Below are positions 24,301 to 36,300 of a stretch of DNA of 64,000 nt, one piece after another. Source of the stretch: Acanthaster planci (Eukaryota; Echinodermata; Asteroidea; Valvatida; Acanthasteridae); contig NW_019091415.1 in NCBI RefSeq assembly GCF_001949145.1, forward strand, positions 359,040-423,039. The letters are read 5' to 3'. The notes under the pieces are model-generated. The model did no database searches and was not told the origin of the DNA. It was given only the letters and a program-made list of their open reading frames with translations. Position 1 is the stretch's first letter. Each line of letters opens with the position of its first letter. The position numbers and the translations under genes are program-made.

Positions 24301-27300
24301 CAAGATGTATTTTTGCGTTAGGGGAGATGTTAATTTATATAACGGGGTTTGCCCTTACCCAACGTATACATTAACATCTCCCCAACGCAAAAGTACATCT
24401 TGAAAATAGTTCGCGGTACCCGCTGTTTCACCTGACTCAGACCAGCCAGCGGACCCCGGCAAGCTCGGTGGTCGAGTGGTTAAGACGTCTGTACTGGTAA
24501 GTAGGAGGTCGTGGGTTCGAGTCCCACCCGAGTACGCTTGTGACTTTTTTCGCAAGCTCTCGGACAAGCACTGAGCATACAGTGTTTATTAATATATACG
24601 CTGGGTAAGGGCAAAACCCGTTATATAAACCATTTAAAGTAAGTGTGTATTGTAAGCATAAGGGTCACTGTATCTATGAATTTAGAAGTGATTCCAGCAA
24701 ACTCTACCACAGATATTAATTAAAAGTCTGTTTTTGATTGTTTTCAACCTGCCACCAGAGGGTGCTCGAGTATTTCATGAAATCACTGGTACAGGTTTTG
24801 AAGAATACTATTTGACTTCAGACTAACACCATTGAAAGTAAGTTGTATCTACTACCAACTTTCAATAATAAAGCACTTCCTGTTTCGACCATTTTCAACC
24901 CGAAGCAAGGGTCATGCAATTTTACGGAGTTTCAAATTTAAAATTAAAGAACATAGACTGCTTGTAATTTGACACCTGATGATGTCATCATGGCATAATG
25001 ATTCTGTTCAAAGCCAAGTTTGTTTCGGCCAGAGCCCAAAACAGCTGAAACAATTTCAATGAAAATAAGAGTTGTTTCAGCCAGTGGCAGAAACAATGAA
25101 ACATATTTTAATGAAAAGAAAACTTGTTTTGGCCAGTGCCTGGAAAAGAAAAAAGGTACATGAATGCATTATGGATTTAATGTAAATGACATTTTAAAGG
25201 TTTCGCCCCATCCCATTATCCCATCCATCCCTTACTCCACCCCCATCCGATCATCCAATCCATCTCCTAATCTGCCCGATCCATGATTCCATCCATTTCC
25301 TACTCTGCCCCATCCAATCATCCCATCCATTTTACTACTCCATCATTTGGTGTTGAAGAAAAAAGCTTTGAAGCAAAAGTTTGTTTCACATTCATGCCTC
25401 AGAAAATTGCATTAAGCCTACTGAATTGTCTTGAGAACATGGCTTGGGTTTGGGGGTCCAGTGATTTTCATAATTTTTATCATGTGCCCAAACTGAACAC
25501 TTCCCAACAATCAACAACAAATATCACAACTTCATGGAATGACTCACGTCCCCCCCAAAAAAACCCCACACTTGCTATCCAACACAGAAAGAATGAAGGT
25601 TTCCAGACAGTGAGTAGAGAGAGGGTCAATTGCACTTTAATATGTACCTCCAGATACATCCATTGCCTCTGCACTGTAAGAGTCATTTCAATGACCTCCA
25701 GAATATGTGACAGTGTTCTCTCCCAATGGTCTACTTCCTTTTCAAAGGCTTTGACATATCGAGAAGCTTTCATGGTGGCAAGTGTGACTTGGTTGTCTTC
25801 CAGAAGCTGGAATACATCATCAGTTGACCTGGAATGTAGAAAAAAGACCGCTTCAATAGGTAGAACACCCCAACAAACAAACAACCCTGCAACAAACACA
25901 CGTAAAACAGGTGTGTTAACCTTATGTACATTACCTAGTGTAGACTTGTGAACAAAAAATGTCCACACGATGCAGGAACTGGAGACGTTCTGTGGACTAA
26001 CCCATGTCCACAGGACGTTTCCCCTTCTCTGAAAAAGAAGTTTAGAGGCTTGTTGGGGGTCAGGGTCATCTGTCGTAAACAGAAGATGAACTGTCAAGGA
26101 AACATTTTACAAAAATCCAGCTGAAAATTGTGTTCCCGATTCAAGAACACCGAGTATTTTCGCTGTGTTTCCTTAACTAGGTATATAGTGTAAGTATGAG
26201 TGAATGAACCCAGTAAATGAATAAACAAACACAGAAGTAAACTGGATCTTTGTTTGAACGATCTCTTTGCTCTGCATTCATGAGCCACTATATAATTCTA
26301 CATATAGTCTGAATCATTGCCACAATTGTTTCTGCCTGTTGCCTCAGAAGCCCCCGCATGTATGTTTCCTTCGTCAACTTTGTTTGCTTATTGTTCAGCA
26401 CTGTACACTGAATGCCTGTGAATATTTGTGATGGAAATGAGATGTCTGATGGAATTATACTGTCATTCCATGATCTTGTGTAATTAAATTTGCAGTAGCC
26501 TTTTCAAGCAGTAAAATCCATTGATTTCATCTGTTCCTCTATTAAAAAAAATTCTTGCACCTGAGGTTTGTATATAAAAGTGAAACCCATAAAAGTGAAG
26601 CCAGGGCTAAACTAAAGAACACCCTGATGATCACTGGCTTGCAATGGTTTTTTTAAAGACAGATTAAAGAACTTAAATGTGGTTCATGCTGTGATTTATT
26701 CTGTCACAGTAATTCATTATACTAACCGAAAGTGCAGTTGATGTTCAAACAGTACAGAATTCAGTAGGGTTTAATGGTGTCAATAAAAATCAGTTTGATT
26801 ATCAAGGATTGGTACAGGATTGGTACTGTATGCATGTGGGGCATATCTTCAGAAAAACCCTTACAGGAAATATTTTCAGCCGTTTATGTTGCACTTTAAA
26901 GGTGGTGTACACCATTGGTAAAATCCTGAAAATCAGTCTACCGTATAATCCTAAAACATCTCACTTGAAAGAAAGAACATAATTCTCAATCAGTCTGTAA
27001 AATCTTTCCGCCTAGAATACTATAGTTTTCGAGAAAACAACAATTTTGTTCTGTTTTACGATGACTAGCCGACCACAGTGATAGAGTTAATTTCACTTCG
27101 CACATCACATCCTCTTAACAGGCACCAGTTTTCTTATACGTAGTATTTGCAGATATTGTGGGAGTCTCCATTAATGAACAGATAAACCTAAAAGCACCTA
27201 AAAACTATATCGAAATTCCTTCACCAAAAGCAATGTGAACTGAAATTATAGACTGGATATCAAGATTATTAATTTTTTTTTGCCTTTCCCCGAGGATACC

Positions 27301-30300
27301 CCCAAAAAAGTAGTAAAACTATGCGCTCAGCTTCGAATGTAGCCACCTGCCACTATAGATCCAAAAAAAGGCCCACAATTTGGGGCTTTTTGTGAAAGAA
27401 ATACCCTAAACTAGAAACTATCAGTTCCAAGTTCGGGATTTATAGAAATATTTCTATGATTCCTCCTGATTATGGCATGTCTTATTGTAAAAACCCTGTG
27501 GGGCGACAAAATATTAATGATCTTGTGTGTGGAAATATTAATTAGCTTGTGTGCGGAAATACAACTATTTGGTGGAAAGCACACTGAAAGCCAATCAGAA
27601 AGACCTTCATCACAAGGCATATGCCTTGCAATAACAGTATCTTGTAAATTTAAACAATAGAGGGATTTCACATTAGCACCGTCTGCGCATATCTGTATCA
27701 AAACCGAGGCTCTCTGTGTTGGACTTCGTCACGTGCGCCCACGGGGTCCTCACAGTACATGGAGTATCCGGTTCGTAAGTGTGACGCCACTTCAGTTTAA
27801 ACCACGCCCACTGCACAAAATACACGGCCATCGCAGGTGCGTTAATTCGTGGTCAACTGTCGTTATTTTTTCTTTTGATTTTACGTGTCGAGTCGTCTTG
27901 AAAGACTCTTCCACAAAAATTTGCTGCCTGAAAAGTCTGAATTTAACATACCTTTATGTATTTTGTATCTTAACTCCTTACTTTCAATCATCTGCTCCTA
28001 TTAAGAATTGAAGCTGACACATACAGCCTCATTTTCAAGTGCGGAAGTGCGCAGATCGATGCTAAAAGCGTAGTATTGGGATCCCTCTATAAAGCACTCT
28101 TACTAACTTGAGTTTGAAATGGCCTCTATCTTTGTAAGGTCCCACATCCAGGATCGTTTCATCCCACGTTTCTTTAATCCCCTGGATGGCTTGCTCAATA
28201 GCCAACTCCTTGCTTGCAGCTGCAGAGATTTCAGAGACCTACAAAAATATAAATTGGAAAGTATAACTGCTTAGAAGTAAAACACACAAGCAAGCTGTCT
28301 TTGCAGAGAGCATATCTGAGATGTACTATTCATGTGCTATCAAATGCAAAATCTTATGTGTGAAAATGCTGTAATAATTATCCACAATCACATTTTAAGT
28401 TACAAAAATTATGTAGTGAATAGTTTCTTCTGTGGACACTGCATTCTCACACTTTCACGTAATCCTCATAAAATGTGTAATTAAAAGTTACAGGTCTAGT
28501 AGACAAAGATAGGCAGTAAAAAACCTAAAGGTCTTGATTAGAACTTGTCAGCAAATATTGAAAAACTGTACATGTAACCCAGTCATCACTAATGGTACAG
28601 AGTCAAGCCCACTTTCATGTCAAAGTTGTCAGTGCACATTTGGTTGTAAGAAATAGTAACTGGACCTCTGCAAAAGTACTCTTTTAAACCATTTTGCTTT
28701 CTCTTAATAAAAACTTGTGTCAATAAGAAAACTTATAAGATTTAGCGAAGGTTTTCAATAATAAGAACCAAAAGTGGAACAGAATACTTGCCACTTCTAG
28801 TTATGCATTAAATACTAGGACATCTATCTCATTCTTAATTTTAACCACTTCCTGCCATGGAGCCTGGTTTCGGGCACCATGTGTTTACACACCTGGCTGG
28901 GGTCTCCGAAATCGGATACAGGGAACTGGGCCTTGTAACAAAAGACCATTCTCGGAACAAAAGACCAGGCTGCTAGGCATTACCGACATTTTTTCACTCT
29001 CAATGGTGGAGAAAATCCAGCCTTGTTTTGAAACAATATACCACGGCTTGGGGCATTTAGTGCGAGCGGATTACCATCAGGGACAAAAGCGCTCCACCAC
29101 CGCAGCGATGAGCCCCACAGCACTGCTGCACGCTAATCTGGCCCATATTGAAAAGAGGTCAGCAGTGCACTCTGCCAGGTTGGTGAACAAAAGAAAGTTA
29201 CATAACACCACACAATCTGGGCTTGTTTTACAAGGCTGCAGGCCTAGCTGGAATACTCGGGCGTCAATGAATTTGTCTGTCAGACTAGAGTGGCCACCAG
29301 ACAGTAATTCATGTGGGTGTAAACGTCCATTAATTAAAACCATGAATTTTTGAAGAATTTTGAACACTGAAAAATCTTGAAAAAGTCCTGATTATGTGCA
29401 CTGCATTTTTCAAACCACCTGGCAGCAAGTGGTTAAGCATGGAAAAATAAATCCTAAATATTACCTTTTCAGCATACTGATCCAATCCCAAATCTATGAT
29501 TTTTTCCAGGGTGAAATCATCAGCTTTATGGTCAAATGTCTTTTGCACTTCTTCTTGTAGCTGTTGCCAGTGCCGGTCACGCATGGCATGGTTATGAAGA
29601 TCCACTATCAGAGGCATGGTGCGGCGGAACTGGTCAACTCTAGAACGTGACGTCTCCACAATCTCCCAATTCCTCTCCTGTAAATGCGTAACAAAATCTT
29701 CATTTGCCACACTTTTGTAACCTATGCACTGTTTTGGAAAGCAATGAGGAATAAGCTTGAATACAATGTGGTTCAGTCTGAAGAACTATTTCATGACCTA
29801 AGCCAATGTAGACCATTTATAAGAACTTGCTGATCATCACATTCATGTGCCTAATGTTGATTTTTTGGGGGGCTGCATATTCATGTGCTCAGCCTCAGAA
29901 AATGAAAGATGCTTGGTGATATGTGCAAAACATTACTGAGACACAAGTCTCAATATGAACAAAATGTGTTTCAACTTGGAAGTTAATGTAAGTTTGATAG
30001 AGAAAAGGTTTCTGAGCAATTAATCTTTGTGAGACATGAACCAATTTCCATATTTATAATTCAAAAAGGAAAGTGGTCTTCACAAACCTAAGCAATATCT
30101 CAATCAGTTGGAAATTGAATAATGATATCTCTAGGTACATGTACGTATAAATGTTCTGATGTGCAAAATACAAGTACATTAAAATCAAAACCGTACATTG
30201 ACATAAAAACTACCAATTGTATACAGTTTCAAAATGAAAATACCATTATACAATTATACATAAATATACAGGACAAACACCACAACAATAAACCTTCTTA

Positions 30301-33300
30301 AATAAAAAGGTTTTCACTTTCTGTCATCTAATGTGACACGGTGTAAATGGTTCCAAACATAAAGCCCTGCCACCATAAATGCTCTCTCTGAATTTCTTAT
30401 ACGTCTTAGGGACGGCAACCATTTACACCCGGTTTGAAAAGGCTCCCCCCCCCCGGTAGCCCACCCGGTATAACGCCTGCCCGGTATTCAGGCTGCTCCA
30501 GGCCGGTATCAGGCCTGTCTGCACATTGGCATTTCAAAGTCCCTGATGAAAGGCTTCCCCCACCATGCTTCCACAGATGAATAGGGGTCTAAGCTGAAGG
30601 ATTAAAAACCACAAGCAGGTTCCTTCTGGGATAGATTACATGTACCAGTACTTGNNNNNNNNNNNNNNNNNNNNNNNNNNNNNNNNNNNNNNNNNNNNNN
30701 NNNNNNNNNNNNNNNNNNNNNNNNNNNNNNNNNNNNNNNNNNNNNNNNNNNNNNNNNNNNNNNNNNNNNNNNNNNNNNNNNNNNNNNNNNNNNNNNNNNN
30801 NNNNNNNNNNNNNNNNNNNNNNNNNNNNNNNNNNNNNNNNNNNNNNNNNNNNNNNNNNNNNNNNNNNNNNNNNNNNNNNNNNNNNNNNNNNNNNNNNNNN
30901 NNNNNNNNNNNNNNNNNNNNNNNNNNNNNNNNNNNNNNNNNNNNNNNNNNNNNNNNNNNNNNNNNNNNNNNNNNNNNNNNNNNNNNNNNNNNNNNNNNNN
31001 NNNNNNNNNNNNNNNNNNNNNNNNNNNNNNNNNNNNNNNNNNNNNNNNNNNNNNNNNNNNNNNNNNNNNNNNNNNNNNNNNNNNNNNNNNNNNNNNNNNN
31101 NNNNNNNNNNNNNNNNNNNNNNNNNNNNNNNNNNNNNNNNNNNNNNNNNNNNNNNNNNNNNNNNNNNNNNNNNNNNNNNNNNNNNNNNNNNNNNNNNNNN
31201 NNNNNNNNNNNNNNNNNNNNNNNNNNNNNNNNNNNNNNNNNNNNNNNNNNNNNNNNNNNNNNNNNNNNNNNNNNNNNNNNNNNNNNNNNNNNNNNNNNNN
31301 NNNNNNNNNNNNNNNNNNNNNNNNNNNNNNNNNNNNNNNNNNNNNNNNNNNNNNNNNNNNNNNNNNNNNNNNNNNNNNNNNNNNNNNNNNNNNNNNNNNN
31401 NNNNNNNNNNNNNNNNNNNNNNNNNNNNNNNNNNNNNNNNNNNNNNNNNNNNNNNNNNNNNNNNNNNAACCAGTCCAGCATTCCAGGCCGGTAGCCAGGC
31501 CAGTATGAAAGGGGTTTTTGCAACAGGGCGAGCTTACTGGGGGGCCCTACATACTACATACACCTGGCTATCAACATTTGAGTGAACCTCTGGCAGGTAT
31601 AGCTCTACAATGTCTAACAATTTACCTGCCTAAATTACTAACAGTAAAGGTCAACATGTAAATGCCAAAGCTGTCAAGAGCCACAATGGCCGGGCCCATG
31701 ACACTACCAACATGGAAGAATGCCCACTGTGACACGATGAAGGTACCATCTGGTGCGTGCCTTACAAACAAGACTTCTGCTCAATGCAGGTCTACAATGT
31801 AGGTTGATATTTGGACTCAAGTTGCAGTCATAAAGAAAGAATTTTACATTACTTTGGAACACACTTTTAGCATTTCTTTTCCCTGCTCTTTGTACTGCAA
31901 GCTGCATGAAATTAAAGCACACTGTTGGTTTACTGCTGTCTTAACTCCTTCCCAGGCCAGCATTGCGGACAATCACATTGTTGACAACATCTTGCAAAAG
32001 TTCGTGCTAAAATTGATATGGCAATACTGCTTCAGTGCTGCTGATATCGTTGATAAGATTATTCTCCTCACAGGAGTGAGAAGAAACTGACCGATCATCA
32101 GTGTTGCTGTCAGGAAACACACTATGCTGGGACCGCTAGGCTCAGAGTCTGACATCATTGTGTATATGCTACAGCAGCAAACAGTTGACTCCCACATACT
32201 ACATGTAAGTCACAACTTTTAAGATTAGCCAGATCAATTTGATGACTGTTGTTTTTCTTTTTGTGTCCAGGACTCCAAAACTATAAACTTTTTTTCGCAT
32301 TCAATTTGAAGCACATCTTTTTTTTAAGGGAGAATTTGTCTCTGTGAGATATGGCTCTACTCCAGAACATTTATAAGCATACAGCATACTTTGCTCAAAG
32401 TGTAGATTATTTTTACAAATCTACAGTAAACTGTACATTTGTAAGTTACTAATCTATGGTCATTATTACAAAACAATTACTGTAGATTCGTAAGACTATT
32501 GTCTGTAGATTCATTACAAATCAACAGTTGTATTAGATTCGTATCGATGGGGAATTTCACCATGAATACGCGTAAAACGTTGTTATCACATGGACGCCAT
32601 TTTGGTTGGACTACGCCTGCACATGTCCAGTGCCCTTTAATTCACAGGCACAGGTGCCGCGACAAGCACAAGCACACACATTAACGTGCACACTCAAATG
32701 GCGCCCATGGTGATAACACCTTTATGGCCGAATTACCCATCTTGCGCCGCTATGCAGCACTATATAATCTTTGGTACTCACGTCTACCCCTCCCCCCTCG
32801 TTTTGATCATCAAAGTGTGATATAGCATTCCTCAATTTCATAGAGTCCTGTGGTGATTTAAGTCTGGAAGGTTTCGCTGCAGTGACACACATATAATAAT
32901 GAATGAATGAATAATGAATTGTAAATTTGTGCAAGAATGGGTGAGGCAAAGAGCACAAATCTACAGTTCCTCATCCATTTTCCTTGACTGAATTTTTGAC
33001 TTTGAACAATTTCTTCTGATTATCACGGTAAGTATGAATAATTTTACAACTGCTGCCTGCAGCGTAGGAATCCATGGTGTTTTGTACACTCTCGGGGGAT
33101 ATGGCAACCTCGACTCTGACTGGAGTGCCATTTGCCCCTGAAGGTGTACAAAACCCAAGGACCCCAACACGGCAGGCAACAACAGGAACACAGGAATGGT
33201 CTTATATGTAATTATATTTTATTGCAAGGTAAATTAAAACACTTTGACAAATTTAAAACTTGAACAGCAAAGTAAATATTAAATTACATGGAAAACTATT

Positions 33301-36300
33301 GATTGTGGTGTCCTTTATTGACATTTTTTGGGGGGGAGGAGTGAGAAATCTAGGATTCATAACGAACTGGTTTACTAGACAAACCTGGAATTTAAAGGCA
33401 CTGGGGTTTTGTCAACTGATTGAATTTAGTTACACCAAATTCCGTTGGAAAATATTGACAAGATTGAAGAGCAGACAAGAAGAGACAACGGCATGAGCGT
33501 TTTATATAAGCAGCAAGGGCGATCACAGCAGAAACAGCGAACAGAGCATACTCGTGTTCCATGAGAATAGCTGGGTGCATGAACCAAAGTTCAATAACCC
33601 ATAGGTCTCTGTCATGGTCAGAGTGAAGAGAGTAGCACATGCAAACAGACACAATGCTTCAATGTCCCCCATACAGTGTTCATCTCCTATAACAATTGGC
33701 ACGTACCCAAGATACCACAATTACAATGAAGCAGTCTTGAAACATCTACTGTGGGAAAGATCCCTGTTATCCATCATTTTTTGTGGCCTATCACATGATC
33801 ACAAGGGCGTCCATCTGTTTTGGAAAGTGGAGGGGACATAGCCCTGATCAGAACAAATGTGAGCGCGAAGTGTGAAGCCCTGAGCGGTGTGGGGTCTGTG
33901 GCTCGCGCAAGGGCCCCTGAAAATTTTGGAGTATAGATGCTCTGTGGTGTGATCTGAGACAATTTCTGGTTACTTTAGTCATTTTTTTTAAAATGCTTTT
34001 GCAAGATATACATTTTCATTTAGGTTTTGGAAAAAACGATCGACGCCATGCTTGATCAATTCGCGACCAATAAATATTCACTTTCTATGAACAGGCACAA
34101 GAAGTTTGTCAGGAATTCACACTGGGTGTTATTCATGAAATACATCCTGGCATTAGAACCTCAAGTCTGCATCAGAATTTGAGTCTGCATTTTCTCTCAA
34201 CTATCCTCCTTGACTTTTGATTCTTTCAAGTCTGGACTGAACCAAAGTACCCAAGGTCAGACAACTACTGTTTTCTTGTGCATTAATGCATAATGACCTA
34301 ACACAGTCTTTACTGAGTGGAGCATAATACCTGTTCTTATAGTTTAGCAGGTACTGTAGGTGACTGCATACATGTGTGTCATAATTCTGCAAAGCTTCTT
34401 GGAATAAAGCTATGTCAGCTGACTTCCATTTCCTAAACAAAATTTCTTTTGAAGTCAACCAGGGTTCACTAAACTCAGTGCGACACCTGGCAGCAAAATG
34501 ATCAGTAACATGTGCATTGAAAAGAGAGACATTCCCAACATTCTCAATTTTCCTGCTGATAGGGCTGAGAGTATGTGCTAATCTATGAATGGATTGCCTC
34601 CCAAGCTACAGCAAACCAAAACACTTCAGCAATGCAGTCAGTTAAATCATCCAAATGAACATTAAAATCACCAATTGTAATTATTTAATCAGGTTGTAAT
34701 ATGATTGATTCCAACAAATATGAAAACTCACTTAAAAATAATTTGTAAATAGTAACAGAATGATTTGATGAATAGGGCAGTCAATAAATTATATAAAGAC
34801 ATAACTTTATCAAAAACTGTTTGTATGAGATTGTCTATTCAAAATATTCAAATGATGTCATCTCCCCTCAAGCTAGTTTGTGAATGTTCTGATTCTCACT
34901 AAAGTAGAGCGGTGCTGCCTCCAGGTTTGTGTTTCATAAGTGTAGTCAAAGCAGCATTAGCAATGTCATTTCAAATCAACCAGCAGCCATCACAGCTACC
35001 AGGTCAGCCTTGTGTCAATGACAAAGTCAACAAAGCTTATCTTACCAAGTTATTACAAACTTAGAAACTTAAAGTGCTCAATGTTGACTGGGCCCCTTTA
35101 TCCGATGATGTTACCAGGTAGACACCTCCAGGCAGGTTGGCTAGAGTAGTCATAATGTGGGATTGGATGGGCAAATTGTTCAGATTGGGACATGGGACAC
35201 AACTCTGGCATAATGGCTGGCTCCACATTCTTAGACCACCTGCACATACCCAGTACCCTCATATGATCATAAATAGGTCAAGGCCAGTGTTGCTTGGAAA
35301 ACAGTGAAGTAATCAGTGTTTGTTAAGCAAGGAACCATCAACACTGAAGACAAAGACCTGGGATTTTTGAGAAGTCCATAAATGTTTTTAGAGAAATTGG
35401 TCACATTATAAATGACAAGGATAGCATAACTGAATGTTAACTGAGTAGAACATAATTAGAGCCAATGATTTTTTGTTTCAAAAATGGGTATTTTCCATAA
35501 GCCAAATCCCAAATTCCGTTTCAGAAATTCAAATTCTGTTTCATACCTTAGTAAGCATGAAAAAGGAGAGCAAGTTTTAAACTATGCATGGAACCCTTTA
35601 CCCAACCATACTCCCCCCCCAAAAAAAAAGAAACAAACATTGTTAGGAAATACTCTGCAGTGTTTCCAACTTTTTGTTTTCTGTAATGAAAATTTTAAAA
35701 AATCCACACAATAAATACGGCATCCCCGCTTAATTTCCCACCGGAGCAATCGTCAAAAACTTGCTATGATTACTCAACGGACAATTCATGCGTCCCTCCT
35801 CATGTATAAAATCAAATTACATTTAAATACATACATGTACAGTGTACATGTCTGTATTCCAATGCTGGAAGGTAGAACACTGGATCACTGGAGAGGACAC
35901 TCCAGCTTCGCCTTTGGCATAGACAAAACACGGGGAATGACAGTTACCAGTTACAAGCCACCGCTCAATTGGCGTAGAGCAAGGCGCCAGGGGTTGTTCC
36001 CGACGGTGGAAGAGATCATCAGATCTCACTGGACAGCTACCGCATGCCTCAAGCTGGGCAGCCCCCAGCCAATAAGGTGCTGTCCCGCCACAGCTTGCTT
36101 TCCCCATTGGGTGCACGGGGATGAGGAGAAGTCCAAACAGCAGGCTGGGAACCTTCGCACCAGACAAGACAAAGAAACAAAAGAGACCAACTCTAAAACT
36201 GGGAACTTGGAACGTCCGCACTATGATGACAGGACTCGCTGCTAACCTCAAGGACATCATCAACACCAGGAAGACTGCCATCATTAATAATGAGCTGAAG

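Noticed and set aside
24462-24534. Functional threonine tRNA gene
   Set aside because: A and B boxes are perfect but the anticodon arm does not pair and the sequence is embedded in a transposed element.
26895-27460. Dispersed element starting TTTAAAGGTGGTGTACACC
   Set aside because: The left end looks like a known style of invertebrate MITE but no matching right terminus could be located, so it was not called as an element.
29678-29721. Alternative upstream acceptor for dynein exon 6
   Set aside because: It would insert [14 protein letters not shown] before the conserved ERNWEIVE; the acceptor at 29678 gives the family junction.
30636-31523. Long open frames spanning 30636-31523
   Set aside because: They consist almost entirely of undetermined bases of the assembly gap.
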